This document shows positions 1-10,750 of a stretch of 64,000 bases of DNA, one piece after another (positions within the stretch are counted from its first letter, which is position 1; the number at the start of each line of letters is the position of its first letter). The stretch spans positions 1-64,000 of the forward strand of contig JAXRKP010002206.1 of NCBI GenBank assembly GCA_037039925.1. Direction: 5' to 3'. Below the pieces are notes generated by a model that ran no database searches, was not told the origin of the DNA, and saw nothing but the letters and a program-made list of their open reading frames with translations. Source of the DNA: Doris montereyensis (taxonomy: Eukaryota > Mollusca > Gastropoda > Nudibranchia > Dorididae). The position numbers and the translations under genes were made by a program.

Positions 1-1000
1 TTGTCCTTTTTTTAGTCTTTGGTCCTTTTTTTCTCTTTCTTCTTCTTTTTCAGTCCTTGATTTTCTCTTCCCGTCTTCGAAGTTCTTCTCTTGTCTTTGG
101 TCTTATTTGATTATCTTTGGTTTTTTGGTTTGTTCTTTCGTGTTCTTTTCCTGTTTGTAGTCTTCTTTTCTTGTCTTTGGTCTTCTTTTTTGTCTTGGTC
201 TTTTTTGTTTTTGGTCTTCTTTTCTTGGCTTTTGGTCTTCTTTTCTGTTTTTGGTGTGTGTTCTTGTCCTTGGTCTTCTTTTCTTGTTATTGGTCTTCTT
301 TTTTGATGTTTTTTTGTCTTTTGATCTTTTTATTGCCTCTGGTTTTGATTTTCGTATTTGGTCTTCTTTTTTGTCTTTGGTCTTCTTTTCTTGTCTTTGG
401 TCTTCTTTTCCCGTCTTTGATATTTTCTTCTTGTGTTTGGTCTTCTTTTCTTGGCTTTAGTCTCCTTTTCTTGTCTTCGGTCTTCTTTTCTTGTCTTTTT
501 AGTCTTTTTTGTCCTTGGTCTTCTTTTCGGTCTTTGGTCTTCTTTCTTTGTCTCTGGTCTTCTTTTCTTGTCTTTGGTCTTGTTTTTGTCGTTGGTTTTC
601 TTTTCTTTTTTTTCTCTTCTTTTCTTGTCTTTAGTCTTCTTTTCTTGTTTTCGGTCTTGTTTTTTGTCTTTAGTCTTCTTTTTTGTCTTTGGTCTTCTTT
701 TCCTGTCTTTGATATTCTCTTTTTGTCTTTGGTCTTCTTTTCTTGTTTTTGGTCTTCTGTCCTTCTCTTTGGTCTTCTTTTCTTGTCTTTGGTCTTTTTT
801 TCTTACCTTTGGTCAACTTTTTGTGGGGTTTTCTTGTTCGTCTCTGGTCTTCTTCTTTGTCTTTGGTCTTTTTTTTCTTTGGTCTGTTTTTTGGTCTTTG
901 ATCTTCTTTTCTTATCTTTAGTGTTCTTTTATGTTTTTGATGTTCTTTTTTGTCTTGGTTTTCTTGTCTTTGGTCTTCTCTTTTTGTCTTAGGTTTTCAA
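1..1000. repeat. T-rich 19-20-bp tandem satellite, first block
   Basis: The unit is close to TCTTTGGTCTTCTTTTCTTG, 19-20 bp, about 50 degenerate copies. The plus strand is almost free of A and mostly T and C, so the block is a near-polypyrimidine tract interrupted by GG. Copies differ by T-run length, small indels and point changes. Long hydrophobic frames rich in F, L, S and V run through it, for example 117-992, but they only restate T-rich codons and the repeat; there is no recognisable domain. The block ends near 1,000, where the 35-bp satellite begins. It starts before the window. Confidence 0.9.
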
Positions 1001-1247
1001 TCGTCCTGTAATTCGATGTCAATATGCGGCTTCAATAGTCTTTTACTTCGATATCACTACTCGACCTCAATAGTCCTCTAATTAGATATCACTACGCCTC
1101 AATCCTCTCCTAATTAGAAATCTCTACGCGGCCTCAATTGTCCTCTAATTCGATATCACTACGCGGCCTCACTCGTCCTGGAATTCGATAGCATTCCGCC
1201 TCAATCGTTCTCTAATTCGATATCACTACGCCTCAATCGTCCTCTAA
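1001..1247. repeat. 35-bp tandem satellite, first block
   Basis: About seven copies of a 35-bp unit made of CCTCAATCGTCCTCTAATTC followed by GATATCACTACGCGG. Some copies lack the GG or CGG and are 32-33 bp. The first copies are the most diverged. It is flanked on both sides by the T-rich 20-mer, and the right junction falls inside the CCTCTAATT part of a unit. Confidence 0.9.
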
Positions 1248-1645
1248 TTTTCTTTTTTGTCGTTGGTCTTCTTTTCTTGTATTTGGTCTTCTTTTTCTGT
1301 TGTTTGGTCTTCTTTTTTGTCGAGGTCTTTTCTTGTCTTTGGCCTTCTTTTCTTGTGTTTGGTCTTCTTTTCTTGTGTTTGGTCTTTCTTCCTTCTTTGT
1401 GGTCTTCTATTCTTGTCTTGGGTATTTTTTTCTGTCTTGGTCTTTTTTTTTACTTTGGTCTTCTTTTCTTTTTTTTTTGTGTGTCTTTGGTCTTCTTTTT
1501 TGAATTTGGTCTTCTTTTCTTGTGTTTGGTCTTCTTTTCTTGTCTTGGGTCTTTTTCATTGTCTTGGTCTTTTTTGTCTTTGGTCTTCTTTTCAGGTATT
1601 TGGTCTTTTTTTGTAGTTTTTTTCCTTTTTTTGGGCTTTTTGAAA
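1248..1645. repeat. T-rich 19-20-bp tandem satellite, second block
   Basis: About twenty copies of the same unit as 1-1,000, in the same orientation, sandwiched between two 35-mer blocks. The last 50 bases are degenerate and end in a short A run before the 35-mer resumes. The frames at 1,257-1,616 and 1,277-1,684, and a lysine-rich minus frame at 1,450-1,668, are composition artefacts. Confidence 0.88.
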
Positions 1646-2011
1646 AATTTCATATCACTACGCCTCAATTGGCCTCTTATTTGATATCACTACGCGGCTT
1701 GAATCGTCCTCTAATTCGATATCACAACGCAGCCTCAACCGTCCTCTAATTCGATATCACTACGCGGCCTCAATTGTCCTCTTATTCCATATCACTACGC
1801 GGCATCAATTGTCCTCTAATGCGATAGCACTATGTGACCTCAATCGTCCTCTAATTCGATATCACTACGCGGCCTCAATCTTCCTCTAATTCCATATCAC
1901 TACGCCTCAATCGGCCTCTAATTCAATATCACTACGCGACCTAAATCGTTCTTTAATTGTATATGACTACGCGACCTCAATCGTCCTCTAATTCGATATC
2001 ATTCCCCCTGA
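1646..2011. repeat. 35-bp tandem satellite, second block
   Basis: About ten copies of the 35-bp unit (CCTCAATCGTCCTCTAATTC plus GATATCACTACGCGG), in the same orientation as at 1,001-1,247. Several copies lack the CGG end. The last copy is cut within GATATCATTCC and passes into the 24-bp satellite. Parts of the unit (TCAATCGTCC, TCTAATTCGA) resemble the 10-bp family that fills the rest of the window; this is suggestive only. Confidence 0.9.
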
Positions 2012-3039
2012 AGTAGTACCTACCATACATAAAGAAATAGTACGTACGAAACATAAAGAAGTAGTACCTACCAGGCATAAAAAAGTGGTACCTACCAGAC
2101 ATAAAGAAGTGGTACCTACGAAACATAAAGAAGTAGTACCTAACAGACATAAAGAAGTAGTACCTACCAGTCGTAAAGAAGTAGTACCTACCGGACATAA
2201 AGAAGTAGTACCCACCAGACATAAAGAAATAGTTCCTACAAGATAGAAAAAAGTAGTACCTAACAGACATAAAGAAGTAGTACCAACAAGACATAAAGAA
2301 ATAGTTCTTACAAGACAGAAAAAAGTAGTACCTACCAGACATAAAGAAGTAGTACCTACGAGACATAAAGAAGTAGTACCTAACAGACATAAAGAAGTAG
2401 TACCTACCAGACGTAAAGAAGTAGTACCTACCGGACATAAAGAAGTAGTACCCACCAGACATAAAGAAATAGTTCCTACAAGACAGGAAAAAGTAGTACC
2501 TACCAGGCATAAAAAAGTAGTACCTACCAGACATAAAGAAGTAGTACCAACAAGACATAAAGAAATAGTTCTTACAAGACAGAAAAAAGTAGTACCTACC
2601 AGACATAAAGAAGTATTACCTACGAGACATTAAGAAGTAGTACCTAACAGACATAAAGAAGTAGTACCTACCAGACGTAAAGATGTAGTACCTACCAGAC
2701 CTAAAGAAGTAGTACCTACCATACATAAAGAAATAGTACCTACGAAACATTAAGAAGTAGTACCTACCAGGCATAAAAAAGTAGTATCTACCAGACGTAA
2801 AGAAGTAGTACCTACCGGACATAAACAAGTAGTACCCACAAGACATAAAGAAATAGTACCTACAAGACAGAAAAAAATAGTACGTACCAGACATACAGAA
2901 GTAGTACCTACGAGACATAAAGAAGTAGTACCTAACAGACGTAAAGAAATAGTTCCTACAAGACAGAAGAAAGTAGTACCTACCGGACATGATGAAGTAG
3001 TACCTACCAGACATAAAGACGTTGTACTTACCAGACATA
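2012..3039. repeat. 24-bp tandem satellite with higher-order pattern
   Basis: About 43 copies of a 24-bp unit, AGTAGTACCTAC followed by CAGACATAAAGA. Length is very constant. Marked variants (CTAACAGACAT, CCAGACGT, CCGGACAT, CCCACCAGACAT, AATAGTTCCTACAAGACAG) recur in the same order. The CTAACAG variant starts near 2,141, 2,261, 2,381, 2,645 and 2,933, spacings of 120, 120, 264 and 288, all multiples of 24. Because 24 is divisible by 3, two minus-strand frames stay open with different octapeptides (FFMSGRYY and SLCLVGTT); the third has a stop in each unit. Confidence 0.92.
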
Positions 3040-3066
3040 TCTTTTTGATCTTTTTTTGTCTTTGAA
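3040..3066. other. Junction between 24-bp and 10-bp satellites
   Basis: A short T-rich stretch (ATCTTTTTGATC, then TTTTTTTGTCTTTG) separates the last 24-mer from the first TTGAACCCC unit. Its end resembles the T-rich 20-mer of 1-1,000 and 1,248-1,645, so it may be a remnant of that satellite. Comparison with other junctions would be needed to exclude chance. Confidence 0.6.
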
Positions 3067-3172
3067 CCCCATTGAACCCCATTGAACCCCATTAAACCCC
3101 ATTAAACTCCATTGAACCCGATTGAACCCAATTAAACCCCATTTAACCCCATTTAACCCCATTTAACCACTT
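3067..3172. repeat. 10-bp satellite, subfamily A (start of the long array)
   Basis: About ten units drifting from TTGAACCCCA to TTAAACCCCA to TTTAACCCCA. This is the first block of the 10-bp superfamily, which continues to the end of the window. Confidence 0.92.
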
Positions 3173-3950
3173 ACTCCGTCTGAATCGGTCTTAATCCGCC
3201 TTAATCCTCCTTAATCCGTCTTAATCCGTCTTAATCCCTCTTAATCCGTCTTAACCCGTCTTAATCCGTCTTAATTCGTCTCAATCGCTCTCAATCTCTC
3301 TCAATCGCTCTCAATCGCTCTCAATCCCTCTTAATCCCTCTTAGTCCCTCTGAAGTCCCTCTTAGTCCCTCTTATTTCCTCTGAATCCCTCTTAATCCCT
3401 CTTAATCCCTTTTAATCCCTCTTAATCCGTCTTAATCCGTCTTAATCTATCTTAATCCGTCTTAATCCGTCTTATTCCGTTTTAATCCGTCTTAATCCGT
3501 CTTAATCCGTCTTAAACCGTCTTAATCCGTCTTAATCCGTCTTAATCCGTCATAATCGCTGTTAATCCGTCTTAATCCGCTCTTAATCCGTCTTAATCCG
3601 TCATAATCCCTCTTAATCCGTCTTAATCCGTCTTAATCCGTCTTAATCCGTCTTAATCCATGTTAATCCGCCTTAATCCTTCTTAATCCGTCTTAATCCG
3701 TCTTAATCCGTCTTAATCCGTCTTAATCCGTCTTAATCCGTCTTAATCCGTCTTAACCCGTCTTAACCCGTCTTAATACGTCTTAATCCGTCTTAATCGC
3801 TCTTAATCGCTCTTAATCGCTCTTAATCCTTCTGAATCCCTCTGAATCCTTCTGAATCCCTCTTAATCCCTCTTAATCTCTCTTAATCCCTCTTGATCCG
3901 TCTTAATCGCTCTTAATCGCTCTCAATCGCTCTTAATCGCTCTCAGTCGC
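3173..3950. repeat. 10-bp satellite, subfamily B with C and CGCTC variants
   Basis: Mostly TTAATCCGTC and TTAATCCCTC, with a patch of TCAATCGCTC near 3,290 and a right edge of TTAATCGCTC. No frame is open because each unit carries TTAA, which supplies TAA on both strands. Confidence 0.93.
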
Positions 3951-4240
3951 TCTTCATCGCTTCCTATCGCTCCCTATAGTTCCCTATCGCTCCCTATCGC
4001 TGCCTATCGCTGCCTATCACTGCCTATCGCTTTAGACCGCCTTAGACCGTTGCCTACCGCCCTAGACCGCTTTTAACCGCTTGGAACCGTTTCGAACTGT
4101 TTCGAACCGTTTCGAACCGCTTATAACCCCTTCGAACCCGGTCTAACCAATTCTAACACCTTCTAACACCTTCTAATCCATTCTTAACGCCTTTAACCGC
4201 TTGTAACCGCTTTTAACCGCTTGTAACCGCTTGTAACCGC
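3951..4240. repeat. Anchor module D/E, copy 1
   Basis: First full copy of the most complex recurring segment. It begins TTCATCGCTTCC, continues with CCTATCGCTC and CCTATAGTTCC units, then TAGACCGCCT and TACCGCCCTAGACCGC, then TTTAACCGCT, TCGAACCGTT, TTATAACCCC and TCTAACACCT, and ends in TTGTAACCGC. It keeps the 10-bp step throughout. Its units are individually distinct and in fixed order, unlike the homogeneous A and B blocks. Confidence 0.88.
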
Positions 4241-4905
4241 TTCAAACCCTTTTGAACCCTTTTGAACCCCTTTGAACCCCTTTGAACACCTTTGAACCCC
4301 TTCGAGCCCCTTCGAACCCCTTCGAACCCCTTCGATCCCCATCGAACCCCTTTCAACCCGCATCAACCCCTTTGAACCCCTTTCAACCCCTTTTAATCCC
4401 TTTCAACCCCTTTCAACCCCTTTGAGCCCCTTTGAACCCCTTTGAACCCCTTTGAACCTCTTTGAACCCCTTTGAACCCCGTCTAACCATTTGAACCCCA
4501 TTGAACCCCATTGAACCCTTGAACCCCATTGAACCCCATTGAACCCCATTTAACCCCATTGAACCCCATTGAACCCCATTGAACCCCATTGAACCCCATT
4601 GAACCTTATTGAACCCATTGAACCCCTTTGAACACCTTTGAACCCCTTTGAACCCCTTTGAACCCCTTTGAATCCCTTTGAACCCCGTTGAATCCCATTG
4701 AACCCCTTTGAACCCCTTTGAACCCCTTTGAACCCCTTTGAACCCTTTTGAACCCCATTGAACCCCCTTAAACCCCTTTGAACCCCTTTGCACCCCTTTG
4801 CACCCCTTTGCACCCCAATGAACCCCATTGAACCCCATTGAACCCATGGAACCCAATTAAACCCCATTAAACCTCATTAAACCCCATTGAACCCCATTTC
4901 TCAAT
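4241..4905. repeat. 10-bp satellite, subfamily A
   Basis: Starts with TTTGAACCCC and TTCGAACCCC units, passes to ATTGAACCCC, goes back to TTTGAACCCC, then TTTGCACCCC and ATTGAACCCC, and leaves through ATTAAACCTC. The minus strand is open in all frames here (4,413-4,856, 4,550-4,867) because the unit has no stop on that strand; I do not regard these as genes. Confidence 0.93.
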
Positions 4906-6391
4906 CGCTTTCAATCGCTCTCAATCGCTCTCAATCGCTCTCAATCGCTCTCAATCGCTCTCAATCGCTTTCAATCCCTCTTAATCCCTCTTAATCCCTC
5001 TTAGTCCCTCTTAGACCCTCTTCATCCCTCTTAATCCCTGTTAATTCCTCTTAATCCCTCTTAATCTCTCTTAATCTGTCTTAATCTACCTTAATCTATC
5101 TTAATCCGTCTTAATCCTCTTAATCCGTCTTTATTCCCTCTTAATCGGTCTTAATCTGTCTTAATCCGTCTTAATCGCTGTTAATCCATCTTAATCCGTC
5201 TTAATCGCTCTTAATCCGTCTTAATACGTCTTAATCGCGCTTGATCCGTCTTAATCCGTCTTCATCCGTCTTAATCCGTCTTAATTCGCCTTAATCCTTC
5301 TTAATCCATTTTAATCCGTCTTAATCCGTCTTAATCCGTCTTAATCCGTCTTAATCCGTCTTAATCCGTCTTAATCCGTCTTAATCCCTCTTAATCCGTC
5401 TCAACCCGTCTTAATCCGTCTTAATCCGTCTCAATCGCTCTCAATCTCTCTCAATCGCTCTCAAATACGCTCTCAATCACTCATAATCCCTCTTAATCCC
5501 TCTTGGTCCCTCTTAGTCCTGTTATTCCTCATAATCCTCTTAATCCCTCTTAATCCGTCTTAATCCGTCTGAATCGTCTTAATCTCTCTTAATCTATCTT
5601 AATCCGTCTTAATCCTCTTAATCCGTCTTAATCCGTCTTAATCCATCTTAATCCGTCTTAATCACACTCTTAATCCCCTTTTAATCCCTCTTAATTCCTC
5701 TTAATCCCTCTGAATCCGTCTTAACCCGTCTTAATCCGTCTTAATCGTCTTAATCGCTCTCAATCGCTCTCAATCGCTCTTAATCGCTCTCAATCGCCCT
5801 TAGTCCCTCTTAGTCCCTCTTAGTCCCCCTGAATCCTCTTAATCCCTCTTAATCCCTTTTAATCCCTCTTAATCCCATAATCCGTCTTAATCTATCTTAA
5901 TCCGTCTTAATCGGTCTTAATCCGTTTTAATCCGTATTAATCGGTCATAATCCGTCTTCATCCGTCTTCATCCGTCTTAATCCGTCTTAAGCAGTCTTAA
6001 TCCGTCTTAAACCGTCTTAATCCGTCTTAATCCGTCTTAATCGCTCTTAATCCGTCTTAATCCGTCTTAATCGTCTTAATCGTCTTAATACGTCTTAATC
6101 CGTCTTAATCCTTCTTAATCCTTCTTAATCCGTCTTAATCCATCTTTAATCCGTCTTAATCGTCTTAATCCGTCTTAATCCGTCTTAATCCGTCTTAAGT
6201 CGTCTTAACCCGTCTTAATACGTCTTAATCCGTCTTAATCGCTCTTAATCGCTCTTAATCCATCTTAATCCTCTGAATCCCTCTGAATCCTTCTGAATCC
6301 CTCTTAATCCCTCTTAACCTCTCTTAATCCACTCTTAATCCCTCTAAATCGCTCTTAATCGCTCTTAATCGCTCTTAAACGCTCTTAGTCG
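4906..6391. repeat. 10-bp satellite, subfamilies C then B
   Basis: A run of about eight TCAATCGCTC units leads into long TTAATCCCTC and TTAATCCGTC runs. C-type patches recur near 5,430-5,480 and 5,755-5,800. Many units between 5,500 and 6,350 have lost one base (9-mers). It ends in TTAATCGCTC before the next anchor. Confidence 0.93.
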
Positions 6392-6690
6392 CTCTTCATC
6401 GCTTCCTATCGCTCCCTATAGTTCCTATCACTCTATCGCTGTCTATCGCTGCCTATCTGCCTATCGCTCTAGACCGCCTTAGACCGTTGCCTACCGCCCT
6501 AGACCGCTTTTAACCGCTTGGAACCGTTTCGAACTGTTTCGAACCGTTTCGAACCGCTTACCAACCCCTTCTTACCCCTTCTAACTCCTTCTAACCCTTC
6601 TAACCCCTTCTAACCCCTTCTAATCCATTCCTACCGCTTTAGCAACCGCTTTTAACCGTTTTAACCGCTGGTAACCGCTTGTAACCGCTT
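6392..6690. repeat. Anchor module D/E, copy 2
   Basis: Same order of units as at 3,951-4,240, with several single-base losses around 6,420-6,480 (for example CTATCACTCTATCGC). Confidence 0.85.
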
Positions 6691-6918
6691 GAAACCCCCT
6701 TCGCACCCTTTTGAACCTTTTGAACCCATTTGAACCCCTTCAAGCCCTTCCAAACCCCTTCGAACCCCTTCGAACCCCTTCGAACGCCTTTGAACCCCGT
6801 CGAACCCTCTTAATCCATCTTAATCCCTCTTGATCCTCTTAATCTCTCTTAATCCTCTTAAATCCCTCTGAATCGCTCTTAATCAACTCTTAATCGCTCT
6901 TAATCGCTCTTAGTCGTT
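6691..6918. repeat. Short A block plus short B block between two anchors
   Basis: About eleven A units, then a CGTCGAACCC unit leading abruptly into TTAATCCATC and about ten B units. The same short arrangement recurs at 10,751-11,135, 45,489-45,868 and 53,501-53,828, so it is part of a larger repeated layout. Confidence 0.85.
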
Positions 6919-7213
6919 CTTCATCACTTCTATTGCTCCCTATAGTTCCTATCGCTCCCTATCGCTGCTGCCTATCCTGCCTATCGCTCTAGATCGCCTT
7001 TGACCGTTGCCTGCCGCCCTAGACCGCTTTTTTAAGCGCTTGGAACCGTTTCGAACTGTTTCGAACCGTTTCCGAACCGCTTACATAACCCCTTCTAACC
7101 CCGTTTAACCCCCTTCTAACACCTTCTTCCCTTCTAATCCGCTCTTACCGCTTACTGACCGCTTGCCAACCGCTTTTACGCTTTTAACCGGAAATGTAAC
7201 CGTTTGTAACCGC
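6919..7213. repeat. Anchor module D/E, copy 3 (degenerate)
   Basis: Order of units preserved (CCTATAGTTCC near 6,949, TAGATCGCCT, CGAACCGTTT, TCTAACCCCG). It carries many small indels, including inserted bases at 7,085 and 7,150-7,195, so the 10-bp phase is lost in places. Confidence 0.8.
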
Positions 7214-8518
7214 TGAACCCCTTCGAACCCCTTTTGAACCCTTTGAACCCCTTTGAACACCTTTGAACCCCATTCGAGCTGAACCCCTTCGAACCCCTTC
7301 GAACCCCTTCGAACCCCTTTCAACCCCCTTCAACCCTTTTGAACCCTTTTCAACCCCTTTTCAATCCCTTTCAACCCCTTTCAACCCCTTTGAGCCCCTT
7401 TGAACCCTTTGAACGCCTTTGAACCCCGTCGAACCCCTTTAAAGCCCTTTCGAACCCCTTCTGTACCCATTGAACCCCATTGAACCCCATTGAACCCATT
7501 GAACCCATTGAACATTGAACCCCATTGGCCCCATTGAACCCCATTAGACCCCATTGACCCATTGAACCCAATGGAACCTATTTAACCCCATTGAACCCCA
7601 GTGAACCCCATTGAACCCATTGAACTGACATTGAACCCCATTGAACCCCAGTGAACCCCATTGAACCCTCATTGAACCCCATTGAACCCCATTGGAAACC
7701 ATTGAACACCTTTGAACACCTTTGAACCCCTTTGAACACCTTCGAACCCTTTCGAACCCCTTCTGAACCCTTTCCAACCCCTTTCAGCCTTTCATCCCCT
7801 TTTCAATCCCTTTCAATCCTTTCAACCCCTTTGTACCCCAGGCCTTTGAACCCCTTCGAACGCCTTTGAACCCCGTCGACCCCTTTAAACCCCCTTCAAG
7901 CCCCTTCTTCACCAATTGAGCCCATTGAACCCATCGAACCCCATTAGACCCCATTAGGACCCCATTGAACTCCATTGAGCCCCATTGAACCCCATTGAAC
8001 CCCATTGAACCCATTGAACCACGTTGAACCCCATTGAATCCCTTTGAACCCCATTGAACCCCTTTGAACCCCATTGAACCCATTGAACCCATTGAATCCA
8101 TTGAAGCCCATTGAACCCATTGAACCCATTGAACTTCATTGAACCCCATTGCACCCATTGCAACCCATTGAACCCCATTGAACCCCATTGAACCCCATTG
8201 AATCCCATTGAACCCATTGAACACATTTGAACACCTTTGAACACCCTTTGAACCCATTTGAACCCCAAAGACCCCTTTGAATGCCATTGAATCCATTGAA
8301 CCCCTTTGAACCCTTTGAACCTTTTTGAACCCTTTGAACCCTTTTTGAACCCCATTGAACCCCTTTGAACCCCTTTGCACCTTTGCACCCTTTTGCACCC
8401 CAATGAACCCCATTGAACCCGATTGAACCCCATTGAACCCCATTAAACCCCATTAAACCTCATTAAACTGCATTGAACCCCACATTGAACCCCCATTAAA
8501 ACCCCATTTAACCCCATT
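7214..8518. repeat. 10-bp satellite, subfamily A, indel-rich
   Basis: TTTGAACCCC and ATTGAACCCC units with many 9-mers (ATTGAACCC). The overlapping minus-strand frames (7,371-7,571, 7,544-7,777, 7,784-8,443, 7,944-8,453) all encode permutations of the decapeptide GVQWGSMGFN and are shadows of the repeat. It leaves through ATTAAACCTC and ATTTAACCCC. Confidence 0.92.
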
Positions 8519-10440
8519 TCTCAATCACTCTCAATCGCTCTCAATCGCTCTCAATCGCTCTCAATCGCTCTCAATCGCTCTCAATCGCTATCAATCGCTC
8601 TCAATCCCTCTTAATCCCTCTTAATCCCTCTTAGTCCTCTTAGTCCCTCTTAATCCCTCTTATTCCCTCTTAATCCCTCTTAATCCCTCTTAATCCGTCT
8701 TAATCCGTTTTAATCTACCTTAATCTAATAGTCGTCTTAATCCCTCTTAATCCGTCTTAATCCGTCTTAATCCGTCTTAATCCGTCTTAATCCGTCCATA
8801 TCGCTCTTAATCCGATCTTAATCCATCTTAATCTTGCCAGATCCGTCTTAATGCGTCATTCGTCCATAGCAATCCGTCTTAATTCGCCATAATCCTTTAT
8901 TAATCCTTGTTAATCCGTCTTAATCCGTCTTAATCCGTCTTAATCCGTCTTAATCCGTCTTAATTCGTCTTAACCCGTCTTAGCCCGTCTTAATCGTCAA
9001 ATCCGTCTCAATCGCTCTCAATCTCTCTCAATCGCTCTCAATCGCTCTCAATCCCTCTTAATCCCTCTTTAATCCTCTTGGTCCCTCTTAGTCCCTGTTA
9101 TTCCCTCTTAATCTCCTCTTAATCCTCTTAATCCGTCTTAATCCGTCTGAATCCGTCTTAATGTCTCTTAACCTATCTTAATCCGTCTTAATCCTCTTAA
9201 TCCGTCTTAATCCGTCTTAATGTCTTAATCCGTCTTAATCCTCTTAATCCCTTTTAATCCTCTTAATTCTTCTTAATCCCTCTGAATCCGTCTTAACCGT
9301 CTTAATCCGTCTTAATCCGTCTTAATCGCTCTCAATCGCTCTCAATCGCTCTCAATTGCTCTCAATCGCCCTTAGTCCCTCTTAGTCCCTCTTAGTCCTG
9401 AATCCCTCTTAATCCTCTTAATCCCTTTAATCCCTCTTTATCCCTTAATCCGTCTTAATCTATCTTAATCCGTCTTAATCGGTCTAAATCCGTTTTAATC
9501 CGTCTTAATCGGTCATAATCCGTCTTAATCCGTCTTCATCCGTCTTAATCCGTCTTAAACCGTCTTAATCCGTCTTAAGCCGTCTTAATACGTCTTAATC
9601 GTCTTAATACGTCTTAATCGCTCTTAATCCGATAATCCGTCTTAATCCGTCTTAATCCGTCTTAATCGCTCTTAATCCGCCTTAATCCTTCTTAATCCGT
9701 CTTAATCTATCTTAATCCGTCTTAATCCGTCTTAATCCGTCTTAATCCGTCTTAATCCGTCTTAATCCGTCTTAATACGTCTTAATCCGTCTTAATCTTA
9801 ATCCGCTCTTAAATAAGCTCTTAATCATCTTAATCCCTCTGAATCCCTCTGAATCCTTCTGAATCCTCTTAATCCCTCTTAATCCCTCTTAATCACTTAA
9901 TCCTTCTGAATCACTCTTAATCGCTCTTAATCCTCTTAATCCCTCTTAATCCTTCTTAATCCGTCTTAATCTATCTTAATCCGTCTTAATCCAAATTAAT
10001 CCATTTTTAATCCGTCTTAATCCGTCATAATCCGTCTTAATCCGTCTTAATCGTCTTAATCCGTCTTAAACCATCTTAATCGTCTTAATACGTCTTACTA
10101 ATCGCTCTTAATCCGTCTTAATCCGTCTTAATCCGTCTTAATCCGTCTTAATCGCTCTTAATCCGCCTTAATCCTTCTTAATCGGTCTTAATCTATCTTA
10201 ATCCGTCTTAATCGTCTTAATCCGTCTTAATCCGTCTTAATCCGTCTTAATCCGTCTTAACCCGTCTTAATACGTCTTAATCCGTCTTAATCATCTTAAT
10301 CGCTCTTAATCGCTCTTAATCCTCTGAATCCCTCTGGAATCCTTCTGAATCCTCTTAATCCCTCTTAATCTCTTAATACCTCTTAATCCCTCTGAATCGC
10401 TCTTAATCGCTCTTAATCGCTCTTAATCGCTCTTAGTCGC
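8519..10440. repeat. 10-bp satellite, subfamilies C then B, longest B block
   Basis: About eight TCAATCGCTC units, then roughly 180 B units with C patches near 9,005 and 9,330. Around 8,700-8,890 the repeat is locally scrambled (ATCTTGCCAGATCC, GCGTCATTCGTCCATAGC). No open frame of note. Confidence 0.92.
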
Positions 10441-10750
10441 TCTTCATCGCTTCCTATCGCTCCCTATAGTTCCCTATCGCTCCCTATCGCTTTCTATCGC
10501 TGCCTATCACTGCCAATCGCTCTAGACCGCCTTAGACCGTTGCCTACCGCCCCTAGACCGTTTTTAACCGCTTGGAACCGTTTCCAGCTGTTTCGAACCG
10601 TTTCGAACCGCTTATAACCCCTTCTTACCCCTTCTAACTCCTTCTAACCCTTCTAACCCCTTCTAACCCCTTCTAATCCATTCTTACCGCTTTTAACCGC
10701 TTGTAACCGCTTTTAACCGCTTTTAACCGCTTGTAACCGCTTGTAACCGC
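10441..10750. repeat. Anchor module D/E, copy 4
   Basis: Well-preserved copy with CCTATAGTTCC at about 10,466, TAGACCGCCT, CGAACCGTTT, TTATAACCCC, TCTAACCCCT and TTGTAACCGC in order. Confidence 0.88.

Noticed and set aside
117..992. Hydrophobic 291-codon frame that resembles a membrane protein
   Set aside because: T-rich DNA encodes F, L, V, S and C by composition. Several phases are open and the peptide repeats with the 20-bp satellite.
2012..3039. CRISPR array
   Set aside because: Direct repeats are contiguous, with no unique spacers, and no cas genes are near. The same holds for the 20-, 35- and 10-bp arrays.
1977..3092. Two minus-strand frames of 209 and 158 codons reading (FFMSGRYY)n across the 24-bp satellite
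   Set aside because: The unit is a multiple of three, so a frame is kept automatically, and a second frame (SLCLVGTT) is open too. No promoter, domain or unique flank is visible, and the second frame runs on into decamer sequence. It would need transcript evidence.
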